DNA of 37,268 nucleotides, from NCBI GenBank assembly GCA_019745975.1, contig JAIESQ010000080.1, forward strand, positions 1 to 37,268. The letters run 5' to 3'. This DNA is from Pirellulales bacterium (GTDB lineage: Bacteria > Planctomycetota > Planctomycetia > Pirellulales > JAEUIK01). Position 1 is the first letter of the stretch. Each line of letters starts with the position of its first letter. Position numbers and translations under genes: made by a program. Positions 1-7,775 of this stretch are shown one piece after another. The notes below the pieces were generated by a model. That model did no database searches and had not been told where the DNA came from. It saw nothing but the letters and a program-made list of their open reading frames with translations.

Positions 1-55
1 AAACGCCGAAGGATTTCGAGTTTTTTTGCGCCCGCTGCCTTCCCAAGCCGCCCGA

Positions 56-669
56 CTATGCTTGATTGAGGGCTAGTTTCTCGGCGCCGTTTCTAATATT
101 CAGCGCGTGGAGTCGCTGCACGAAGTGAGTCTCTCCGGCAATCACCTCTTTTGTCTTGGCGACGACGTACAGCGTATTGGTGGCTGTGTCGATGACGCCG
201 GTCGACGTTATGCCGATCTCCGGTGTGATATCGTCGGTGTTCACGTCGGCTGTCGAGACCGTGGTTACTCCCTGTGCTGGCTTGAGAAAACTCTTGCGCC
301 AAAGAACGGTACCGTCTACCGCGTCAATGGCGTAGACACTGGCATGCTGAGTCGCCACATAGACCACGTCGTGCACGCCTTGATGGCTGCCCGTGGTGAT
401 CGAAACGTTGGCGACGACGAGCGGCTGCGCGTAGATCTGACCATCGACGGGCGTGGTGAACTGCTTGCCAAATTGCGCCACGTTGACGTTAGTGGGTTTC
501 AGGATTGTTTCGCTGGCATTGATGCACTGGAAAGGTTGTCGTTGTGGTATGTCACCACGTTAGTGGCAAACAACTCGCGACGCTCAAGCTGCTCCAAGCG
601 CAAACGACGGCGCGCCGGGCGACGACCAATTGATGGTGCCCTGTGTTCCAGAAAACGGGAGAATAGCAT
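56..669 (-). pseudogene. Truncated, frameshifted PQQ-like beta-propeller protein (relic)
   Basis: The 5' part begins at ATG 669 and encodes an Arg-rich leader with the motif LRLEQLERRELFA, the planctomycete LEPR-type N-terminal signal seen on large secreted proteins. It is followed by VVTYHNDN, the usual start of a planctomycete quinoprotein-like propeller. After NDNL the frame runs into a stop. One frame over, the sequence continues as NASETILKPTNVNVAQFGKQF and then propeller text (QIYAQPLVV, VYVATQHASVYAIDA, VLWRKSF). Restoring one base in the T-run near 526-530 gives the normal spacing between NDN and ET. The second frame stops at 56-58 after LHALNIRNGAEKL, so only about 200 residues remain of a protein usually much longer. 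The 55 bases beyond show no continuation. I read it as a decayed gene. The frameshift alone could be a sequencing error, but the truncation could not be explained that way. Confidence 0.7.
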
Positions 670-1003
670 CGATTGGTTCCTGTGCTTGATTCCTCGCGAC
701 TGTGACGCGACAACGTATACCTGGCAGGTGTAAGTTCCAGTCGTGCAACTATAACTGCCCGGCATCGACCGTCAAGAATAACAGTCACGCAACCCACGCC
801 GTGAATTCCTCGGAGTTGCAGCGCACTCGAGGCTCGACCACCCGACCAGCAGACTGACTAGTCGCCATGACCAGCCTCAATTTCCTGTACCACTGGCTAT
901 GAAGGTAAGGGTTGAGGAACGCCGCTGTGCTGCTGGAGTGGGGGTGCAGGCGCAGCCGGAGCCCGAACGTGTCGTCCGAACGTCCCTCAGACATAATGCG
1001 GCA
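670..1003. other. Intergenic stretch between divergent genes
   Basis: This stretch lies between the start of the minus-strand relic and the plus-strand membrane protein. Short open frames occur on both strands, but none has recognisable protein character. The frame of the downstream membrane protein stays open back to an ATG at 899, but that extension is Arg/Gln-rich and unlike the hydrophobic body. No RNA gene, repeat or convincing promoter was seen. Promoters for both neighbours presumably lie here. Confidence 0.4.
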
Positions 1004-1789
1004 ATGTTTCGCCGCCTTCCGATGTTCAGTGTTATTTTGGGCCACGTAGTTGCCACGCTTGCGATTTGGTGCGACGTAATTCCGGAACGATTGCCGGACC
1101 ATGAATGGATCATGCTCGGGTTTGCGCCGGCTCAGACGGCCCTATTGGTAGTCTGGGCAACGCTCGCTCGGTCAAGACTCTGGTGTCGCCTGCTGGTGTT
1201 TGGGGCGTATGCTCTCGCTTGGGTGAGTTGGGAAGAAAACTACGACTTCATGGGATCGCCGTGGCGATTGTTCCTCAAGTACGATCTACCAATCGCGGCG
1301 GTGGTTGGCGCCGTGTTGACCGCATGTCGCGGCGCGGGTTGGCGAATCCAACCGAAGCAGTGCGAATTCAAGTCTGAATCGCGGCGCTGGCAATTCAGCC
1401 TGCGACATCTTGTCATCGCCGTTGCCGTTGTTTCCGTGGCTTTTGGCATCGAAGCGAATTTGCATATCTTTCGCGCTCAGATCGAATCACCGGAGCTTGG
1501 AGTTGTCGTTTTTAGCTGCGCGGCTGTGATTCCGATCATCGTCTGGGCGGCGTTGGGACAGAGTCACCTTGCGCCGCGAGCGGCCGGATACGTCGGAGCA
1601 TCGTTGCTTTGGGTCGGGTTGTGGCTGTTTCTCGAACCTAACTCTGATTTACTCGAAGTGTTATTGACGTTCGTTGTTCCGACCCTCACCATCCTGCCCC
1701 TGAGTCTGTTGGCATTTCGCTTCGCCGGCTACCGACTGGTGCGGCTGGCCACGCCGGCAATTGCCGCGCCGGCGACTCCGACTAACTGA
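1004..1789 (+). CDS. Multi-pass membrane protein with QFSLR-type segment, function unknown
   Basis: This 261-residue reading starts at ATG 1004 (MFRRLPMFSVIL). An in-frame ATG at 899 would add 35 charged residues with no membrane character, and ATG 1022 is also possible. About six or seven hydrophobic segments are visible, near residues 8-24, 38-55, 60-76, 94-108, 133-150, 165-184 and 196-240. Residues 128-150 (RRWQFSLRHLVIAVAVVSVAFGI) match the QFSLR-L membrane insert common in planctomycete proteins, where its role is unknown. The C-terminus is Ala/Pro/Thr-rich and probably disordered. No catalytic motif is recognised. The gene stands alone: the left neighbour is a divergent relic and the right neighbour is convergent. 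Confidence 0.65.
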   Translation: MFRRLPMFSVILGHVVATLAIWCDVIPERLPDHEWIMLGFAPAQTALLVVWATLARSRLWCRLLVFGAYALAWVSWEENYDFMGSPWRLFLKYDLPIAAVVGAVLTACRGAGWRIQPKQCEFKSESRRWQFSLRHLVIAVAVVSVAFGIEANLHIFRAQIESPELGVVVFSCAAVIPIIVWAALGQSHLAPRAAGYVGASLLWVGLWLFLEPNSDLLEVLLTFVVPTLTILPLSLLAFRFAGYRLVRLATPAIAAPATPTN

Positions 1790-1862
1790 CGGGGCCCACC
1801 GCGCTTTCGCTGTGCAGTCCAGGCAGGCCGCCCGCGGATGGGAAAAGGATGGGATGGGAACA

Positions 1863-1905
1863 GGGGACGCAAGTGTTTTCACAAGAATGGTTGCGTCGCG
1901 TCCCC
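1863..1905. repeat. Intergenic imperfect inverted repeat (GGGGACGCAA / TTGCGTCGCGTCCCC)
   Basis: The left arm GGGGACGCAA (1863-1872) and the right arm TTGCGTCGCGTCCCC (1891-1905) can pair, with a few extra bases in the right arm. The same TTGCGTC(CC) word recurs five times at 35328-35455, in the other long intergenic stretch. It sits between two convergent genes, so a role in transcription termination is possible, but there is no T-run. Confidence 0.5.
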
Positions 1906-1963
1906 TTTAGGTCCCGGTCGTCGCGAAGTTTTCGCAGAGACCCCTGAAACGGGGATGCTGGGA

Positions 1964-2215
1964 TCAAATCAAGCCCTGCTCCTCGCCCCAGCTTTTCATG
2001 AATGCCTTCCGCTCAGGCGGCGGAATCAGCTTCATTCGTTCGACATCGGCCAGGCTGACAGACTTGAAGGCACTGGTATTTGACGCTGTACAGTACACGT
2101 GCATCCAATACGACTCGCACTGATCGCACTTTCCCAGCGTGAATTCGAATCCGCCCGCACTTCCCAAATCGAGCTCTGAAATCCAGGACTTCTGGCAGCA
2201 GGTTGGTTGGTTCAT
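1964..2215 (-). CDS. Small Cys-containing hypothetical protein (possible zinc-binding)
   Basis: The reading from ATG 2215 (MNQPTCCQKSW) gives 83 residues. An upstream in-frame ATG at 2290 would add a Cys/His-rich stretch of 25 residues. The body contains a CC pair near the N-terminus, the knuckle GKCDQC and a later YC, which together could bind a metal. It has no signal peptide or membrane helix. I do not recognise the family. The protein-like composition and lack of repeats argue for a real gene. It lies 103 bases beyond the end of the DUF1501 gene on the same strand and could be the last cistron of that operon. Confidence 0.5.
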   Translation of the reverse strand: MNQPTCCQKSWISELDLGSAGGFEFTLGKCDQCESYWMHVYCTASNTSAFKSVSLADVERMKLIPPPERKAFMKSWGEEQGLI

Positions 2216-2318
2216 CACGACCTCGACGCCTGGCCATGCTGTGGACGTCACTTCATCATGATGACAGGAGTCACCCAAAGTGTCATCCAAGCCCAGCCGC
2301 TTCCAGGCACTCTCGCTG

Positions 2319-3791
2319 CTAGGCGATGATCGCCCTGATCGGCTCGGCGCCCTCGACGCCGACTAGCTTCTGATCGAGCCCGTTGTAGAAATACGACAGG
2401 CGATTGGGATCGAGCCCGAGCTGGTACAAGATCGTGGCGTGCAGCTCTTTGACCTGGAGCCGATTCTCGACGGCGGCGCTCCCCAATTCGTCGGTCTTGC
2501 CGTAGCTGATGCCACCCTTGATCCCGCCGCCGGCCATCCACATCGTGAAGCCGTAGGCGTTGTGGTCGCGGCCGGTCCCTTTTTCGTACTCGGCCGTCGG
2601 CTGGCGACCGAACTCGCCCCCCCAGACGACAAGGGTCTCATCGAGCATGCCGCGGCGCTTCAGGTCGGTCAGCAAGCCGGCGATGGGCCGATCGGTTTCG
2701 CCAGCGTGCAGATCGTGGTTCGCTTTCAAGTCTCCATGGGCGTCCCAATTGGCATCGTTGTGGTTGCCGCCCGAATACAGTTGCACGAAGCGCACGCCGC
2801 GCTCGACGAGGCGCCGCGCCAGCAAGCACTGGCGACCGAAAACCTCCGTCTGTTTCTGGTCGACGCCATAGAAGGCGAGTGTTTGCGCGTCCTCCTGGCT
2901 GAGGTCGACCGCTTCGGGGGCCGCGGCTTGCATCTTGAACGCCAGTTCGTAGCTGGCGATCCGCGCTGCCAGGTTGGAATTATCGGCGCGGGGATGATGG
3001 TGCTCCTCGTTGAAGCCGCGGATCGTGTTGAGCATGGCGCGCTGCACGTCGCGGCTGACCCCCGGCGGAGACTCCAGATCGAGAATCGGCGCCCCTTGCG
3101 AGCGCATGACGGTCGCCTGGTACGTGGCCGGCATGTAGCCGCTGCTCCAGTTCTTGGCGCCACTGATCGGCCCGCCGCGCGGATCGAGCATGACCACGAG
3201 GCCGGGCAGGTTCTCGTTCGCCGTGCCCAGGCCATAGTTCACCCACGAACCGAGGCATGGGCTGCCGCTTAAGATCTTGCCCGAGTTCATCATCAACATG
3301 GCCGAGCCGTGGATCGGCGAATCGGCGGTCATCGAGTGCATGAAGGCGATCTCGTCGACGCAGTTGGCCAGGTGCGGAAACAACGTCGACACCCATTGAC
3401 CACACTGACCGTGCTGAGCGAACTGCCAGGGCGTTTCGACGATGCGACCCTGATTTTTGTGTCCGCCGCGGCCGAAGGTTTTGACGTCGACCGTTTTGTC
3501 GTTCATGCCCTGCATCGCGGGCTTAAAGTCGAATGTATCGATGTGGCTCGGACCGCCGTACATATACAGAAAGATCACGCTCTTGGCTTTGGCCGGAAAA
3601 TGCGGCGGGCGCGCGGCGAGCGGATTGGCCCAAGGAGTGACGCCATCGGCGGCGACCGACTGGCGGGAAAGGAAGCCATCATTTCCCAGCATTGCTGCCA
3701 GTGCCGTGCCAGTAAAACCGGCGCCGGCTTGCCAGAGGAATTCGCGCCGTGTGCGGCCGCAGAAGTTGCGGGCTGTGCGAGGGTTGCTCAT
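2319..3791 (-). CDS. DUF1501 domain-containing protein (exported, alkaline phosphatase superfamily-like)
   Basis: This 490-residue protein is a clear member of the DUF1501 family. The N-terminus carries an RREFLWQAGAGFTGTALAAML stretch, a twin-arginine export signal, so the mature protein is probably periplasmic. Family hallmarks are visible: KSVIFLYMYGGPSHIDTFD near residue 70, a TADSPIHGSAMLMMNSG segment, RGVRFVQLYSGG, NWDAHGDLKANH and TLVVWGGEFGR. The Asp/His/Glu-rich motifs fit a metal-dependent sulfatase/phosphatase fold, but DUF1501 has no firmly assigned activity. It lies 100 bases downstream of the PSCyt1/DUF1553 gene on the same strand, the standard planctomycete pairing, which suggests joint work on a sulfated or complex polysaccharide. 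Start ATG 3791 is supported by the Tat signal. Confidence 0.93.
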   Translation of the reverse strand: MSNPRTARNFCGRTRREFLWQAGAGFTGTALAAMLGNDGFLSRQSVAADGVTPWANPLAARPPHFPAKAKSVIFLYMYGGPSHIDTFDFKPAMQGMNDKTVDVKTFGRGGHKNQGRIVETPWQFAQHGQCGQWVSTLFPHLANCVDEIAFMHSMTADSPIHGSAMLMMNSGKILSGSPCLGSWVNYGLGTANENLPGLVVMLDPRGGPISGAKNWSSGYMPATYQATVMRSQGAPILDLESPPGVSRDVQRAMLNTIRGFNEEHHHPRADNSNLAARIASYELAFKMQAAAPEAVDLSQEDAQTLAFYGVDQKQTEVFGRQCLLARRLVERGVRFVQLYSGGNHNDANWDAHGDLKANHDLHAGETDRPIAGLLTDLKRRGMLDETLVVWGGEFGRQPTAEYEKGTGRDHNAYGFTMWMAGGGIKGGISYGKTDELGSAAVENRLQVKELHATILYQLGLDPNRLSYFYNGLDQKLVGVEGAEPIRAIIA

Positions 3792-3840
3792 CGTAGCGCT
3801 CTTATTGATAGCTCGTCTAGCAGTGCTCTATCGAACTTAG

Positions 3841-3894
3841 CACTGCTGGGCAAGCCAGCAGTGGCACCCAAACCAGGTATTGAAACTTCTTCTA
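3841..3894 (-). repeat. Dispersed palindromic repeat, copy A, at the 3' end of the PSCyt1/DUF1553 gene
   Basis: On the minus strand this element begins with the TAG stop codon of the upstream gene (3894-3892), then AAGAAGTTTCAATACC, a short variable part, TGGGTGCCA, and a hairpin CACTGCTGG-CTTGC-CCAGCAGTG. The 31 bases at 3841-3871 are identical to 36187-36217, downstream of hemE. The 45 bases 3851-3895 match 7731-7775, downstream of the GGDEF gene, with only a few differences. The 9-bp stem could end transcription or protect the 3' end, but no T-run follows. Confidence 0.8.
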
Positions 3895-6435
3895 GTCCAA
3901 GTAGACAAATTCGTTCAGGCTGTAGACCGCGACGCAGAACTGCTTGAGCGCGGCCTCGGGCGATAACGCATGCTGATCGCGCAGCGTGGCGAGCAGGTTC
4001 AGTCCGCGCTTGATCTCCCCGTCCGTCGGCTCGCGCTGCAGTGCTCGCCGCAGCGCGAGGGCTAGCTGCGCCTCCTGATTCTCGCCTGCGCGATCGCGCA
4101 GGTACTGCGCGAAGTGCTCCGCTTGCTCGTTGACGAACGAGCTGTTGAGCATGCCCAGCGCCTGGGTGGGCTGGGTGGTCACGAACCGGGCCGAGCAACT
4201 GGCATCGCTATCCGGGCCATCGAAGCTGGCCAACAGCGGCACCGCGAGCGAACGTTTGGCGTGGATGTAAATGCTGCGGCGCGCGCGCTCGGCCGGCGAC
4301 GAATTTCCCCAGCCAGCGCCGGGCATCGATTGGCCGGCCAGCACTTCCTTGGGGATCGTCACATAGACGCTGGGACCGAACATCGCGTCGCGGTTGAGGC
4401 TATCGTTGACTGCCAGAATCGAATCGCGGATTTCCTCAGCCGACAGCCGCCGCATATCGAACCGCCAACACCGATCGTTGAGGGGGTCGATTGCCAACGC
4501 CGGCTCGCTGGCCTGCGATGACACCTGGTAGGTGCTCGAGAGCATGATCAGCTTGTGCAAGCGCTTTAGTCGCCAGCCCCCCGCGACGAAGTCGCCGGCC
4601 AGCCAATCGAGCAACTCGGGATGGGTTGGCCGCGATCCATGGAAGCCAAAATCGCTCGTCGAGCGCACGATCCCGCGACCAAAGTGATAGTGCCAGATGC
4701 GATTGACCAGCACCCGCGCGGTGAGCGGATTGGCAGCGCCGGCGATCCAGTGCGCCAGTGCGCGCCGGCGGCCGGTCGAGGCTACGCCCGCGGCCGGAAG
4801 CGAAATCACGGGTTCAGGCGGCGACAGCACGGTCGGAAATCCTGGTTCGACCAGCGCCGCGGGCGCATGGGCATTGCCGCGCACCAAGACGTGGGTCGGC
4901 GGGCACTCGCGGCCGTGTTCTTTGACGCAGAGCGCCTTGTCGAGCACGGCCGGGCGGAACTTCGCCAATTCTTCGCGCTCGGCGATTAGCTCGACGTAAC
5001 GCTCGAATTCCTGCTGTGAAAGCGTGTTGCCGATTTGTCGCCGCGCGATCTCGACGCGCATCGCTTCGGTCTGCCAATCGTCTTTGTCGACGCCGACCAA
5101 GGCGGCCGCGATCCGCTGGTTGAGGGACTCAAGCGCGTCGTGAACTTCTTGCTGTTCGTGCTTGTGGCTGGTGATCTGCTCGTCGTTGCGGCGGGCATCC
5201 TCCGCACTGGTGAGGGTGCCTACCGAAGCGTCCTCGATGCTCTCTTGCGACCGCACGCCATAACGGCGGACATTGCGAAAGAAGGCCAGCATCCGGTAGT
5301 AATCGCTCTGCGGGAGCGGGTCGAGCTTATGGTCGTGACAACGCGCGCAGCCGATCGTCAGACCCAAGAACACCTCGCCCGTCGTGCGCACCAAATCGTC
5401 GAGGTCCTCGAACAACTCCTGCTCAGGGTCGACCGGTTCATCCTGCCAGATGCCCAGGCGGTAATAGCCCGTGGCGACGATCGTGTCGGGCGTGACGGTG
5501 TCCAGCTCGTCGCCGGCGAGCTGCTCGGTGACGAACTGGTCGTACGGTTTGTCGTCGTTGAAGGAGCGAATGACGTAATCTCGATAGCGCCAGACGAACG
5601 GCTTCGCCCCGTCGCGTTCGTAACTGTTGGTTTCGGCGTAGCGAACCAGATCGAGCCAATGCCGGCCCCAGCGTTCTCCATAGTGAGGCGACTCAAGCAG
5701 GCCGTCGACCACCCGCTCGAACGCCTCCGGCGAAGTATCGGCCAGAAACGCCTCGACTTGCTCGGGGGACGGAGGCAAGCCGATCAAGTCGTAATAGGCG
5801 CGACGCAGCAGCGCGTGTCTTGCGGCAGGTGGCGCGGGCCGCAGGCCGGCCTGCTCTAGCTTTGACAGCACGAACGCGTCGATGGGAGTGCGCACCCAAG
5901 CGCTATCGTTTAGCGCGGGCGGGGCGGGCGCGGCGATTGGCTGGAATGACCAAAAGGCCTTGGCTGCTTCGTCGACTGCTGGTGGGCCGTGGTTGTCCTT
6001 GGTTTGCCGAGCGAGTTCGCGCTCGCTCCCCCACGGCAGCCCCTGATCGATCCACTTTTTCAGGACCGCGATCTGCTCGGCGTTGAGCTGGCCGCTGGGG
6101 GGCATTTCGAGGCCGGCGTAGTTGATCGCCTCGAGCAGCAGACTTTCGCGCGGTGCTTCGAGCGCCACGGCCGGCCCTGAGTCGCCCCCCTTGAGGATTC
6201 CTTCTCGACTTGTCAGGTACAGACCACCTTTGGGACTGCCGTTGCCGCCGTGACATTTCAGACAGTGCTCGGTCAACAGCGGTTTAACTTCGCTATCGAA
6301 GAACGCGGCGGACTGGGCCGAATCCACCGGCGCGGGATCGGCACCGCGGCAAGTGGCGATCCCGCACAGTACGGCCACCGCGGCCAAAACTCGCAAGCTG
6401 CAACGGATCGATGCCACGATGTTGTTGTTTCCCAT
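3892..6435 (-). CDS. Planctomycete c-type cytochrome / DUF1549 / DUF1553 protein
   Basis: This 847-residue exported protein has a signal segment at residues 10-31. A planctomycete cytochrome C (PSCyt1) domain at about 45-135 has heme motif C58-L-K-C61-H62 and the GLEMPP segment. A DUF1549 (PSCyt2) domain at about 182-390 starts VRTPIDAFVLSKLEQAGLRP and includes a second CxxCH (C363-A-R-C366-H367). A DUF1553 (PSD1) domain at about 555-815 includes LTARVLVNRIWHYHFGRGIV, DFGFHG and SDASCSARFVTTQPTQALGMLN. No LamG or concanavalin-like insert is seen. These proteins are probably periplasmic and redox-linked, and are strongly expanded with sulfatases in planctomycetes, but their reaction is unproven. 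The gene reads directly toward the DUF1501 gene. Its stop codon is also the first triplet of a dispersed repeat. Confidence 0.94.
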   Translation of the reverse strand: MGNNNIVASIRCSLRVLAAVAVLCGIATCRGADPAPVDSAQSAAFFDSEVKPLLTEHCLKCHGGNGSPKGGLYLTSREGILKGGDSGPAVALEAPRESLLLEAINYAGLEMPPSGQLNAEQIAVLKKWIDQGLPWGSERELARQTKDNHGPPAVDEAAKAFWSFQPIAAPAPPALNDSAWVRTPIDAFVLSKLEQAGLRPAPPAARHALLRRAYYDLIGLPPSPEQVEAFLADTSPEAFERVVDGLLESPHYGERWGRHWLDLVRYAETNSYERDGAKPFVWRYRDYVIRSFNDDKPYDQFVTEQLAGDELDTVTPDTIVATGYYRLGIWQDEPVDPEQELFEDLDDLVRTTGEVFLGLTIGCARCHDHKLDPLPQSDYYRMLAFFRNVRRYGVRSQESIEDASVGTLTSAEDARRNDEQITSHKHEQQEVHDALESLNQRIAAALVGVDKDDWQTEAMRVEIARRQIGNTLSQQEFERYVELIAEREELAKFRPAVLDKALCVKEHGRECPPTHVLVRGNAHAPAALVEPGFPTVLSPPEPVISLPAAGVASTGRRRALAHWIAGAANPLTARVLVNRIWHYHFGRGIVRSTSDFGFHGSRPTHPELLDWLAGDFVAGGWRLKRLHKLIMLSSTYQVSSQASEPALAIDPLNDRCWRFDMRRLSAEEIRDSILAVNDSLNRDAMFGPSVYVTIPKEVLAGQSMPGAGWGNSSPAERARRSIYIHAKRSLAVPLLASFDGPDSDASCSARFVTTQPTQALGMLNSSFVNEQAEHFAQYLRDRAGENQEAQLALALRRALQREPTDGEIKRGLNLLATLRDQHALSPEAALKQFCVAVYSLNEFVYLD

Positions 6436-6581
6436 GGTCTCAGCGACGACCTCATTATAGCCAAGTATTGGCGGCGTTTATTTGGACGGCGGACTTATGC
6501 AACGTGCCGCTGGCAGAACGCAGCAGAGCGTATCGGCCGCCAATCAGCGATGCGACCGACCATCGCGCGCAAGAACGCACG

Positions 6582-7487
6582 TCATTCACGCGCGTCTTTG
6601 GCGAACCGAAACGGCTCGCCGCCCAGGAGGTCGGCACTGGTGATGGTCGAACACCAGTACTTTTCGACGTGCTCGACGACCAGATCGGTGCCGGTGAAGT
6701 GATCGACAAACGGCCGCATGCGGTGGTTGTACATCGTGTCGGTAAGGTCGCGGACCAGTACGACGTTCTTGCCGAGCTTGACCATCTGGCGGATCGCGAA
6801 GGACCGCCCCAGGACGCACATGTTGAGATGCACGCCGACGATGAGGACGTTGTCGATGTGGCGATCGGTGAGCAAATTGAAGACTTCCTGGCCGTCGTCG
6901 CTGATGGCGTCTGCCGGTTCGATCGCGATGAGATCGATCTGCCGCTGCCAAGGGGAGCTGATTTCGCATTTGGTAGGGCAATCGCACCCCATATCCGAGT
7001 CGTCGATCGGTAGCTCGGGCTCGCGCTTTGGATCGGGCCAGCACCAGCGCGTGCCCCAGCGGGTGGACTGCGAGAGCGGAATCGGCGTTTTGGCGAACGG
7101 TGCTGCCTGGGCCAGGCGACGCTGCGGCGTGTCCTTGTAGTAATCGACGCACGTACTGGGGGCATGGATGACGAGCACGCCCAGCTCGCGAGCGCGGTGG
7201 GCGAGCTTGTTCACGGGAGCGGCCAATTCGGTGACGCGCCCCGCCGCTCCTTGGCACCAGTGGGCATCCCACATGTCGCAGATGACCAGCGCGGTGTGGT
7301 GCGGGTCCCATTCGACGTCCTTTTCGACGGGAACGTACTTGTCGGATCCATCGCCCTCCTTTTTCAAGACACGGCTTCGAGTGTGAAGCAGTAGCTTTGT
7401 CGATTCGCGATACTCGGACCACGACGAAGTCGAAATCGCGGCTAAAGCGATGACCAGGACCAGCGCGATGCTCGCACGCAGTTTCAT
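6582..7487 (-). CDS. Exported cysteine hydrolase, isochorismatase fold
   Basis: The reading from ATG 7487 (MKLRASIALVLVIALAAIST) gives 301 residues with a clean signal peptide. The frame stays open upstream to 7679, but that extension is Arg-rich and lacks family character. Isochorismatase-family hallmarks are HTALVICDMWDAHWC, with the general-base Asp at residue 71, and VLIVGVHLNMCVLGRS, with the nucleophile Cys at 224 after the usual cis-peptide region. Relatives hydrolyse amides such as nicotinamide, or vinyl ethers, but the substrate here is unknown. The catalytic Lys of the D-K-C triad is not obvious: the strand DLIAIEPADAISDD seems to have Glu/Pro there. An extra Cys cluster (CDCPTKC, about 168-174) is unusual. 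The gene ends 146 bases before the PSCyt1 gene on the same strand. Confidence 0.85.
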   Translation of the reverse strand: MKLRASIALVLVIALAAISTSSWSEYRESTKLLLHTRSRVLKKEGDGSDKYVPVEKDVEWDPHHTALVICDMWDAHWCQGAAGRVTELAAPVNKLAHRARELGVLVIHAPSTCVDYYKDTPQRRLAQAAPFAKTPIPLSQSTRWGTRWCWPDPKREPELPIDDSDMGCDCPTKCEISSPWQRQIDLIAIEPADAISDDGQEVFNLLTDRHIDNVLIVGVHLNMCVLGRSFAIRQMVKLGKNVVLVRDLTDTMYNHRMRPFVDHFTGTDLVVEHVEKYWCSTITSADLLGGEPFRFAKDARE

Positions 7488-7730
7488 CGTGGTATTCTCA
7501 AAGTGGCGGAACTTGCTGACCCAAACCGCACCGCGCCAACCACCGTGACGCGGCCGGCGGATATCTTGACAGCGATCAGCATACCGGCCGCGACAGTAAC
7601 CCGCCAAACGTGCCAGGCAATGTGCAGCAATCGCGCTACTTCGAGTCGGCCGAGAGCACGGCGCTACCGGCCGTGCCAACCTACGGTTTCTTGGCCCGCG
7701 CGCGGATTACCTTAGCGCGCCCGTTTCAGA

Positions 7731-7775
7731 CAAGCCAGCATTGGCACCCAGGCAGGGTATTGAAACTGCTTCTAG
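7731..7775 (-). repeat. Dispersed palindromic repeat, copy B, at the 3' end of the GGDEF gene
   Basis: On the minus strand it starts with the TAG stop codon of the GGDEF gene (7774-7772) and continues AAGCAGTTTCAATACC...TGGGTGCCAATGCTGGCTTG, closely matching copy A at 3851-3895. Its hairpin arm is degraded: the sequence after GGCTTG is TCTGAAACG instead of CCCAGCAGTG. The rest of the gap 7488-7771 holds no recognised gene. Confidence 0.75.

Noticed and set aside
785-1102. Minus-strand open frames upstream of the membrane protein
   Set aside because: They have no recognisable family and overlap the plus-strand coding start. Not supportable as a gene.
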